Shown piece by piece: positions 1 through 7,496 of a DNA stretch of 10,029 nucleotides (the first letter of the stretch is position 1; every line of letters starts with the position of its first letter). The notes beneath the pieces are model-generated. The model saw nothing but the letters and a program-made list of their open reading frames with translations, was not told the DNA's origin and did no database searches. The stretch comes from Leucogyrophana mollusca (lineage: Eukaryota > Basidiomycota > Agaricomycetes > Boletales). The stretch is taken from positions 1-10,029 of the forward strand of contig MU266885.1 in assembly GCA_021014945.1 (NCBI GenBank), written 5' to 3'. The position numbers and the translations under genes were made by a program.

Positions 1-107
1 CAGCTCACGCGCGCCCGCGCTCCCCAAAGCGACACCCCGCCCCCGCACAGCACGGGCTGCACACGCACGTCCCCGCCGTTTCTGGGGCCGCTGCTGTGCT
101 TGCGCTC
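1..107 (-). other. Short open minus-strand stretch at window edge, possible exon fragment
   Basis: Read on the minus strand, 107 down to the window edge is open for about 35 codons in a very GC-rich stretch. It contains readable segments such as NGGDVRVQPVLCGGG. A TAG codon (108-110) stops the same frame just upstream. That TAG could instead be the end of an intron, because the bases before it on the minus strand are pyrimidine-rich and end in ttctag. It could therefore be an exon of a gene lying to the left, a decayed fragment, or chance in GC-rich DNA. I do not recognise the protein. Confidence 0.2.
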
Positions 108-179
108 CTAGAACTGGTAGCACAGTGCAGAGGGGGAGTGGGTGAGGCGGGTGATGAGCGTCAGGATCGGTGGGGGCCT

Positions 180-480
180 CGTGTCAGATTCTCAGTAGTC
201 AATAGTGTACCTTGCAATATTGTATTATAATTGTATCAGTCTCAATCTAAATACCTTGGTTCAAATCCCTTGCAATGCGACTGATCGAAATGGGACCGCT
301 ATGCTTGCGTTGCAACCCTAGGGATGGGTTTCAATTGTCTCCGCGAACTTGCAACGTCTTGCAACTGACCCGCAAGGGCGATACCGTGGTTGGAACTGCA
401 TTCCAACTATAAGTGCTGAGGCCTGGGCCTTGGCCTTGGCACATGGTTGCAGTGCCGTCGCAATCACCAAGGTCAGTTAC
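180..480. repeat. Gene-free stretch with a cluster of TTGCAA words
   Basis: No gene is supported here. The palindromic hexamer TTGCAA occurs five times in 153 bp, at 212-217, 270-275, 310-315, 349-354 and 359-364, which is far denser than chance. The stretch lies left of the Harbinger gene pair, and one further copy lies right of it at 3572-3577. The words may be protein-binding sites, for example subterminal transposase sites, or simply a locally biased sequence. Their role is unknown. Confidence 0.4.
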
Positions 481-731
481 AAGGGTGTTCCAAGGTTAGG
501 GTAAAATTAACTCTTCAGCCGCAAGGCACTTCCAATGCCGTCGGTGTATTTAGGCCTTACAATGACTCACAAGCCCTTCCAACCTAAAATAGAAATTTCT
601 GACATCGGAGTTACCGAGCCAGATCCTAGTACTAAGAGTCTGTCTGTGTATCGAATTCACCAAGTTGAATTTGATTCGGGCACAGCCGCGATGGCTCGGG
701 TGATCCCGACAGCCACCACGCACTTACCACC

Positions 732-2092
732 ATGTCGTCGAGCGATAACTCGAGCAATACATCGCGATGATCCCTTCGATCACACGGCGCGATCACCGAC
801 GCGTCGCTCAGCGTGACGCAGAAAACCCCCGGCCGCGCTGCCGCCGTCACTTGGACGATCGCCGAGGAAACAACCTTGATATCTTACCTCGTTGACCACA
901 AGAGCGAGGTCGGCAACGGCAACGTATTCAAGGAGCCGACGTACAAACGAGCCGCAGATCATATAAACCAGATGCACCCCGTTGTCCCCCCGAAAATAGC
1001 GAAAAATTTCAAGTCTGTCAGAACAAAATACACAGCGGTAGGTAAAATCTGATTGATATCACATCGGTGCGAAATACTCACATCAAACAGCTACGGAAAC
1101 TATACTACACTGTCAGGGAGCTCAAGGGATGGTCGGGGACTGCATCGGGGATGGCATGGAGTGATGAGAATGGTGGCGGGTGTGCGAGAGATGACCCCCA
1201 GTTCCTGGGGTATTGCCAGGTACGAAAAACGGTGCCGATTGCACGATCAGCTACTGACGAATATGATAAGAGCCACAAGGATGCAAAATCCTTTTATAAC
1301 AAAGGTTTCCCCCATTATAATGCCCTCGACGAAATTTTGGCGGGCGGAAATGCGAAGGGAGATTACCAGCACCGCCCCAGTCAAAGCCGCAAGGCTGCTG
1401 CTCTCGATATGGATCAACTCGCGATTGCCACCGATAAAATCAAGGTAGGGTCCACCAGCTCGCTCCCGCCTGCCGTATCACCTCTCGCACCCCTCGTGTG
1501 GTCCACTACCCCTGCCCCAGGGGATCCGAGCACCATCGCCCCCTCCGCACCTTCCTCCTTCGTCAACACCAATGACGACGGGGAATCTTCGTCAGTCGTA
1601 ACAAGTGTAAGTCGCGGAAAGCGCAAATTTGGTGCGATGGAAGCCACGTCGGCTCCGTCGTCCACCGTGAGCTCCGGAAAGCGTTCCCGACCCCTCTCCG
1701 CTGCTGTACAAGCTCAGCAGGAGGGTGCCCAAGCGCTCGATCGAATCGCGAGTTGTGTAGAGAAGATCACACAATCGACTCTCGTTCCCGATGCTCCCAT
1801 CATTGCCACTAGTGCCCCCGAGCCCCCCGCCGCCACCATTGTCCCCGTCGCCACCGCCATTCCCATCGTTCCCGTCGCCGCTGCTGCTGCCAGTGCTGAC
1901 CCGCTACAACAAGCTGTCTCGAAGATATCAGTGATGGATTTCACCCTCAGCGAGAAGGCTGATATGGCTGAGCACTTCATCAACAACCCTCGTGCAGCAA
2001 TCGCCTTTTTGCAGATGGATTCACTGATGGCAGGGAGCTGGATTCAGAAGAAGTTATCTCAAATGTCACAGGGTGATATTGACATACGCTAA
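732..2092 (+). pseudogene. Myb/SANT-like DNA-binding protein of Harbinger element, disrupted
   Basis: The N-terminal part is a Myb/SANT-like domain of the type common in basidiomycete Harbinger elements: VTWTIAEETTLISYL, then FKEPTYKRAADHIN, KSVRTKYTA, LRKLYYTVRELKGWSG and MAWSDENGG, ending in YDKSHKDAKSFYNKGFPHY. A long Ser/Pro/Ala-rich, probably disordered linker follows. A helical C-terminus (SEKADMAEHFINNPRAAIAF) ends at TAA 2090-2092. The best start is ATG 732, with ACCACC before it. An in-frame TGA at 768-770 cuts it after 12 codons; the frame then runs on into the domain. Intron 1 is 1038-1090 (53 bp). Near 1181 one extra base shifts the frame between DENGGG and VREMTPSSW. A likely 41-bp intron (1210-1250) restores the downstream frame. 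A shorter product starting downstream, or one retaining the 41-bp intron, cannot be excluded. It converges on the transposase gene with 88 bp between stop codons. The role would be DNA binding for transposition; the break is read directly. Confidence 0.75.
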
Positions 2093-2180
2093 CTACTTGT
2101 ACACTGTATCCATCTCTTTACATATATCATACAATTGTTCATAGTTATTGTGAGAAATCATTGAAAGGACTCTTGTGTGA

Positions 2181-3525
2181 TCAAGCTGGTGGAGGGAGGC
2201 CTCGCTGAGCACGTACCGCTAAGTAGTCAGCCCACATCGCTTCAGCAATCCTGTCACGGCGTCGATCAGCCTCTCTGCGTTCTGCTGCATTGGCTGGCCC
2301 TTCTTCCAATCCTTCGTTTACCTCCTCATTCCATGCAGCATAGTCTCCATCGTAATTGTATTCATCTCTGTCCTCCAGATAGTCGTCCGTAAAGTAAGAC
2401 AGGTCGCGCCTTCTAATGAAGTTGTGCAGTGCACACACAGCAGCGGGGACACGTGCTTGAATCCTCAGGCTATATTCCGGGGGGATCTGCAATATGCGCC
2501 ACTGGCGCTTGAGGACTCCAAAGATGCGCTCAATGATGTTGCGCAAGGATGCATGCCTGAGGTTGAACAATTCTTTGGCATCCCTTGGCCTGCTTGATGT
2601 CAGACAAGGGAGGAATAGAGATACAAGTAAGAAAATACTTACACCGCATTATACAGACGCCATTCTTGGAGGTGGTAGCGTACCGATCGATATGGAACGA
2701 GGAGTGCATTACAGGTACCAAAGCCCGCATCTGCTACAAGGTATTTCCCCTGGGGGATCCGCAGATCATGTGTGCGTGCATCATGCCAGAGCGAAGCATC
2801 TGCAGTTGAGCCGTCCCAGCCAGTAAGAGCGTATGTGAATAGAAAATCAAAGTCACACACAAATAGGCAGTTTTGTGACAGGTAGCCCTTGCGGTTACGC
2901 ATGTTACCATGGTCACCTGGGCCAGCAGTGACACGGATATGTGTGCCATCCACTGCGCCTATGCAGTCAGCGAAGAACCGAAAGCGTGGCTGGTTCAAGA
3001 TGGATGCCATGGGTGTATCGGGGGTTGGGAGGCGGACTTCCTCTGTGTAGAATGGTGGCTCAGAGAAAAATTCAAGCATACGCTTGAAATATCTGAAACA
3101 TGGTAAGCAGGTTTGAAAATGACAGAATTTTAGTATACACACTTTGTAATTGTATCTGGAGACCGCTGAAATCTCTCTCCCAGGTGTCGAGAAGAAAGGC
3201 CTGTGACACAGGCATACAGGAAGATGGCGAGTTGTTCCTCAAGTGTAACACCATTGCGAGAATCGGTATAACCATGGCGGCGCAATATGGTGATGAGTTC
3301 TTTGAACAGTTCAACACTGACCCCAAGATTGTGTTTGATCCTCTCTGGATGCCCATTCAGCAGCTCTAGTACCCATGCTTCACCCGTCAGGATCGAGGTA
3401 TGATAGGGAATACGCTCATGAGGTACTGAAAAGAGGATCGTATAATGGTGAATTGCTTGGGCAATCAGAGCAATGATAACCATCAAAAAGCGCCTTCTGT
3501 AGGTGTCATTTGGTGGTGGTGGCAT
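2181..3525 (-). CDS. PIF/Harbinger DDE transposase (DDE_Tnp_4-like)
   Basis: The transposase of the Harbinger element would cut and rejoin the element's ends in the nucleus. Predicted exons on the minus strand are 3525-3143, 3092-2643 and 2589-2181. The introns are 3142-3093 (50 bp) and 2642-2590 (53 bp), and the product is 413 aa. The start is ATG 3525 (MPPPPNDTYRRR), followed by the family segment ERIPYHTSILTGEAW. A helix-turn-helix-like region lies at about residues 95-130 (EEQLAIFLYACVTGLSSRHL). The catalytic core is GAVDGTHI (D176), ADAS in the segment after GWDGS (D226), YLVADAGF (D249) and LRNIIERIFGVLKRQW (E298). D249 and E298 are separated by 48 residues, matching the DD47/48E spacing reported for Harbinger. 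An acidic and Arg-rich tail ends in GLPPPA. There is no stop or frameshift after splicing, unlike its Myb partner. The second intron has two in-frame acceptors three bases apart. The family is certain; activity is unknown. Confidence 0.9.
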
Positions 3526-3586
3526 GACAGATATGATATATGTTGGGGGGGAACAGTGGACACAATGGAGGTTGCAAGGGATGGTT

Positions 3587-3633
3587 GTTATCGACTGTGA
3601 TCTACTGTTATCAACTGCGATCTACTGTTATCT
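3587..3633. repeat. 20-bp tandem repeat, 2.35 copies
   Basis: The unit GTTATCGACTGTGATCTACT (3587-3606) is followed directly by a second copy (3607-3626) that differs at 2 of 20 bases, then by 7 bases of a third copy. It lies about 60 bp upstream of the transposase start codon, inside the right flank of the Harbinger element. Subterminal repeats of this kind often serve as transposase-binding sites, but here that is inference. Confidence 0.75.
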
Positions 3634-3861
3634 ATGCGAAATCTTTGTTGTGGGACGTTTTCGGCTTCACCCGAGTGGTCGCGTGATGCAATTACATGAC
3701 GCGGCTGTGTCCGAATGGAATTCACCTGAATTTAAAATCCATGCCTGGACAGGCTCTAAAGTTACAACTCAACCTGCTAAATTCAATTATCGATTAACTA
3801 TTTCTACTGTCTACTGACTATGTATATCGTGGTCCATTGAACTTTACGCATTGCGGGCGGC

Positions 3862-3944
3862 GTGTGTGTTGCAGCCGGTGTGTGTGTGTTGTAGACAGTG
3901 TGTGTGTGGTGTGTGTGTGCTGCAAAGTTGGGTGTGTGTTGCAG
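3862..3944. repeat. GT-rich imperfect microsatellite
   Basis: Runs of alternating GT, 7 to 10 bases each, are separated by short spacers resembling ttgcag, ttgtagacag and gctgcaaag. The tract occupies about 83 bp just outside the suspected right end of the transposon. Alternating purine-pyrimidine DNA of this kind is prone to slippage and can adopt Z-form. Confidence 0.8.
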
Positions 3945-4146
3945 ATTGTTAGTGTTACGATTGGAGCGTCATAGATAACGTGGTTTGAATAATAGCCTTT
4001 ATACACTCTGTTCTAGTACTTCCACTGGCAAACGGCGGCGTAACTCCATCATACAAAGCGCAATCGAGTACACGACGAAAGGACAAGAATGACCTAAATA
4101 GGGTGGGAATATATGGAGCGGTCACTCGAGCGACGGGATCCCGCTC

Positions 4147-6007
4147 CTAATCATCTAAGATGTATGACGCTTGCTGACTGATTTTCGCGACATAGGCCTT
4201 TAAGTACTCGGCATCCCAGTTATCGCACGCCTAGGAAGTAATTTCAATCACGCCGAGGGATGAAGAAAAATCCAACAGACCTGTACTTGTATGTGAACCT
4301 GGGACTTCATTGTCCAGACGTGAACTGGACTGAGCAGGTGGGTGAGACCGGCACTAGCAGCACGTTTATGGCACTCACACCCCAGTGTTGGTCCATCGGT
4401 GACCGAATGCAATATCTTCTATCTCGATCAGAGGACCTCCTTCCGATGTACGACCGCGTAAAACAGGCAGTCTTCGCTCGATCTGACCTAAGTTCGTGAA
4501 AACGTTTCCGTAGGAGTGGGGTGGTATCTTGAACCCAAGCGGAGGGGCCACCTCAAACATTCTGGCGAACAATTGGGGCAAGCATGGGTTGTTCGTGTAC
4601 GACTCCAACTGGCTCTTGACAAGGCTCATCGTTTGTATCAGCTTTTGCTTCGGAGAACCAGACGTAGGGAAATTCTTGACGGGGAAATAGAAAGGGATTT
4701 GAACGTGGGACGAAATAAACTGTGGTTTCGTTTTGTACGGATAAACGAGATCCTTTTCCAGCGATACGCTGCCATCCATCAATACGGCAGCTACAGGTTG
4801 TGAGTCATTGCTACTCACAATGTCTGCCCATTCCTTATGAACGCCCAATCGAAATCGTCCTCGTTGACCGGGTTGTGAGCGACGAGTGCCAGCATTTGAG
4901 CGGCCTCAAAAAGATGTGAGGGAGTATATCCCAACGCTTTTGCAGCACCCAAGAGCTGTTGGGAGTGTTCTGCTTCGAGAACTAACCTGTACCTGACAGC
5001 TGTTCCGATGTCAACCGAATCTACGCGCGTAGGTTTCAAGGTGTGGGGCGTCTGTGCGTACTAGCCATTATTCACCCCAAGCAAGGATGTAGAAGAAGTC
5101 ATACCTTCTCAATTCCCATTGCCTCCATCACAGTTTTCAATAATTTACCACCTTCTTCTGTATCCCACGCAGAGCTATAGCCGCCCGTTGCGATCACAGG
5201 TCCAACAGGAAGATTCTTCACTTCTGATCCCCATGGAAGTTGTTCCAGTGACGTGATTGAGTCGTCGGTCATCCATGCGAAGATAAGGTCCAGCACACCC
5301 AGCGTGGGCCAAGCGTCCATGATCGAGTGCGGACCGTGAATGTAAATCGCGTGTTCCGCTGGACCAAGGTGGAGATAAACACGGACGTGCAGGTTCTTGC
5401 CGGACGATGACTGATACGGGAGAGTGGTCCTGCACATTTTCAATATAAAGGAATCCATATCAGGAGGATTGTCAGTCCGCTGAACCACAAAAGCGTCCTC
5501 CAGCCAAGCTTCCACGTCGTCAATACCATTGATAGGGGAGTATCTCCACGACGGTAGGCAGCTGCCCTCAGGTGTTCCTCTGTCAATGGAGGAACCTACG
5601 ATAGGGTATTCATAACTGAAATTCTTGGGTTAGTCGCGTTACTTGTTAATTGAACTTGGAGTCCCACCGCAACCTCCCCGTTGCCATTCGAGCTCGTGTA
5701 GTCACCCGTTCAGGTGATAATCCGGCGGCTTTGAAACGAACTGCCATGACCCACTGCACCAAACTAAGATCGCAGTATGCTTCGGTCAGGAAACGGGCAC
5801 ACCATCGGCACAAGGCACATACTCGTCATGACCGACTTCCAATTGGTCAAGCAATAACTCAGAGCCTTGCAAGGTCCTTCGGTTCACACTTTCAACATGA
5901 AAAAAGTGTCTTGAGTTAGGCAATTCGCACCTGGTGTATGTTGGTGGGCCGTCAAGGTCTTGCGCTTGGGACCATCCCGGAGCCAGTTCAGGCTGAAAAA
6001 CCGACAT
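4147..6007 (-). CDS. Condensation/acyltransferase-like protein (HxxxD family)
   Basis: The predicted protein has 517 aa, within the usual size of stand-alone condensation-like or alcohol-acetyltransferase-like fungal proteins. Exons on the minus strand are 6007-5819, 5753-5656, 5615-5105, 5051-4819, 4768-4379, 4329-4281 and 4230-4147. The six introns of 40-65 bp all obey GT-AG and keep one continuous frame to TAG 4147-4149. The key motif is HGPHSIMDAWP, with the catalytic-type H192 and D196 of the HxxxD acyl-transfer site on a chloramphenicol-acetyltransferase-like fold. The later segments SSHVQIPFYFPV (363-374) and VFTNLGQIERRLP (433-445) resemble conserved regions of this group. No signal peptide or membrane segment is evident, so it is probably cytosolic. 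It would transfer an acyl or aminoacyl group to an amine or alcohol. It is divergent from the adenylation-domain gene about 1.4 kb away, suggesting a shared pathway. Intron 3 has two in-frame acceptors (ending 5061 or 5052), which add or drop three residues. Substrate unknown. Confidence 0.8.
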
Positions 6008-6062
6008 CAGTTGAGGTAATTGCGGGAGATATATGGCTATATCTCGACGATAAAGGGCAATC

Positions 6063-6070
6063 TTTTTATA
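6063..6070 (-). promoter_or_regulatory. TATA-like box of the condensation-like gene
   Basis: TATAAAAA on the minus strand begins 63 bp upstream of the ATG at 6007. This leaves room for a transcription start about 30 bp downstream and a short leader, and no ATG intervenes. It supports 6007 as the true start of the gene. Confidence 0.55.
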
Positions 6071-6783
6071 CTGAGAGCTGTAAGCATTCGGCGCTAGCGT
6101 GAATTCATGTTGAGCCGCCCCGTGCTATCTTCATTCACTCCCCGGCGGCCTAAAAAGGCTTCGATCAAGTGGCCTTTTGATGGAGTATTTGATGGAAACC
6201 GCCCACCCGGATACGTCGTTATTTATGTGACCGTCTGGACGTCTGGTAAATTATACGCTGTGATGCTCCGACTCGTCCGAGAAGGTAGAAAGAACGCACA
6301 TGAGCTGGGACCGTCAGTTAAACTCCTCGAAATATCGCATGCGCTGATGGAAACTAGATACAGGAATAGATCAGTGTCCCTCAGTTGTGAGTATTAGACT
6401 GAGGGTATAATGCAGTCTCCCGTAGGCAGTCGGATGTCGCCCACAAGGAAACTGTAGAACCCAATACTAGTGACGCCCAGATGAGAAAGCGGCAATTTGG
6501 ACCGAGTCATGCTACGCCCCCTACCAAAAGGACACCACTGTATCAACTGTTGTATTATATGGCCCCGTTAAAAGTCTCATCGAAATGTTCAGGGTGTGGC
6601 TCGCGGTGCAAATATATCAGCCTAGGCACCGGCAGCCGCATTCCCCTCGAAACAATCACCCTAGTCAGCGCCAGGCTCGTGATCGGTACGATTATGGATC
6701 ATAGAACTCACTGCATCTTTATACGGCCATAATCTGCCAACGTGCAAGCGGGTTACTCCCTCGATGAACTGTTCATGGACAAA

Positions 6784-6825
6784 ACGGTACCGTCGTTAAG
6801 TCGTTTTTGCAAGCAGCCCGGGCTG
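6784..6825. promoter_or_regulatory. Pair of perfect palindromes in the divergent promoter region
   Basis: ACGGTACCGT (6784-6793, containing CGG-TA-CCG) and CAGCCCGGGCTG (6814-6825) are perfect 10- and 12-bp palindromes, 20 bp apart. Inverted CGG triplets are the usual half-sites of fungal Zn2Cys6 regulators, so these could be binding sites controlling both divergent genes. That function is inference; palindromes of this length can arise by chance in 1.5 kb. Confidence 0.3.
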
Positions 6826-7308
6826 ATGCGTTTGGTGCGTGCGCCCCGGATGGCGAGCACTGCTGGTGTACCCATAGCAACGTGGTGGTGCGGGAGTGCA
6901 ATTTTCTGCGCACGAGAAGTGTCAATAAGATCATGGAGTATAGAGTATACAGATCAGTGATTTAGCGGACGCTGGGTAAAGGACAGATGGGCAGAGCACA
7001 CAATCCCTCAGGTTGTCTAAGGCTCGGCGGCTGTGGTGACAGCTGGGGCTCATCACGTGCTCCCGTCTTTTGCCTCCCACCATCAATGCCGATCATCACT
7101 GACCTCGGTGATCACTATGTAGGCCAGGTCGTCTCGACGACAAACCGTTACGCCGCCGATATCAGGAACTCTGCACTTGTGTGGTACCCTTCCAAGCACC
7201 GGGGCTACCCATAGCCGGCCAGTCGACGCAGCCCGCATTCTGATATCACGAACAGCATCAACTGATGCCGCTGGCATACCCTTCTAGTGACTTTGGTAGA
7301 GAATAAGA

Positions 7309-7315
7309 TATAAAA
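7309..7315 (+). promoter_or_regulatory. TATA-like box of the adenylation-domain gene
   Basis: TATAAAA lies 68 bp upstream of an in-frame ATG at 7377 and 188 bp upstream of the preferred ATG at 7497. The 68-bp spacing resembles the 63 bp seen at the divergent partner, which is an argument for translation starting at 7377. Conversely, the protein-like sequence only begins near 7497. Confidence 0.5.
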
Positions 7316-7496
7316 CGAGTCATGTGCTGGCATTTCTGCTTCTATCGCCAGTATCCACCACTCACATCGAGGGAGGATGCCCCAATTCAAGTCGCAAAGC
7401 AGCATTTATTCTCCCTCAGCAGGATTATTCGGTAGGTTGGGTTTGGACGCTGCTCACACGAATTCGGTGTCCGTGCATAGAGCCTGTTTGCACACC

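Larger units (their letters stand above)
674..3716. mobile_element. PIF/Harbinger-like DNA transposon (minimal extent)
   Basis: Two converging genes are enclosed: a Myb/SANT-like DNA-binding gene on the plus strand (broken) and a DDE transposase gene on the minus strand. This pairing is characteristic of PIF/Harbinger elements, where the Myb-like protein helps the transposase in nuclear import and end binding. An inverted pair marks the flanks: 674-690 matches the reverse complement of 3700-3716 at 16 of 17 bases, and 695-703 matches the reverse complement of 3667-3675 exactly. Weaker inverted similarity seems to continue outward to about 585 on the left and about 3810 on the right, so the true ends are probably beyond the limits given. 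I could not identify a clean terminal repeat or a 3-bp target duplication, which suggests old or degenerate ends. Confidence 0.6.
3526..4146. other. Gene-free flank between transposon and condensation-like gene
   Basis: This stretch holds no gene I can support. From the left it contains the upstream region of the transposase, a 20-bp tandem repeat, the right-hand inverted-repeat arm of the transposon (about 3660-3810) and a GT-rich tract, then roughly 200 bp of unremarkable sequence downstream of the minus-strand condensation-like gene. An open plus-strand frame at 3503-3817 has no protein-like character and overlaps the inverted-repeat arm. Confidence 0.5.
6008..7496. other. Divergent intergenic region between the condensation-like and adenylation genes
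   Basis: About 1.5 kb separates two start codons facing away from each other. I see TATA-like boxes near both ends and two short perfect palindromes near the middle. Four plus-strand open stretches of 72-96 codons lie between 6107 and 7214. None shows a recognisable domain, and they are not linked by convincing introns, so I treat the region as regulatory or as possible remnants rather than as genes. Confidence 0.5.

Noticed and set aside
535..816. Plus-strand open frame of 93 codons
   Set aside because: It overlaps the start of the Myb-like gene in another frame and lies within the transposon's inverted-repeat arm; no domain is recognisable.
3587..3633. Possible CRISPR-like array or spaced repeats
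   Set aside because: Copies are directly adjacent with no spacers, and the genome is eukaryotic; it is a simple tandem repeat.
3503..3817. Plus-strand open frame of 104 codons
   Set aside because: It covers the tandem repeat and the right inverted-repeat arm and overlaps the transposase start antisense; no protein-like pattern.
4516..4803. Plus-strand open frame of 95 codons
   Set aside because: It is antisense to exon 5 of the condensation-like gene, whose frame and motifs are much better supported.
4769..4818. Apparent frameshift between exons 4 and 5 of the condensation-like gene
   Set aside because: A 50-bp GT-AG intron with a strong gtgagt donor joins the frames exactly and gives a product that keeps the family pattern, so no lesion is needed.
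6107..6397. Plus-strand open frame of 96 codons in the divergent intergenic region
   Set aside because: It has an ATG and some protein-like composition but no recognised family, no intron link to neighbours, and it starts in the promoter of the minus-strand gene. It could be a small gene or remnant but cannot be supported.
6481..7214. Three further plus-strand open frames (83, 72 and 75 codons)
   Set aside because: They are short, in different frames, without recognisable motifs, and consistent with chance between stop codons.
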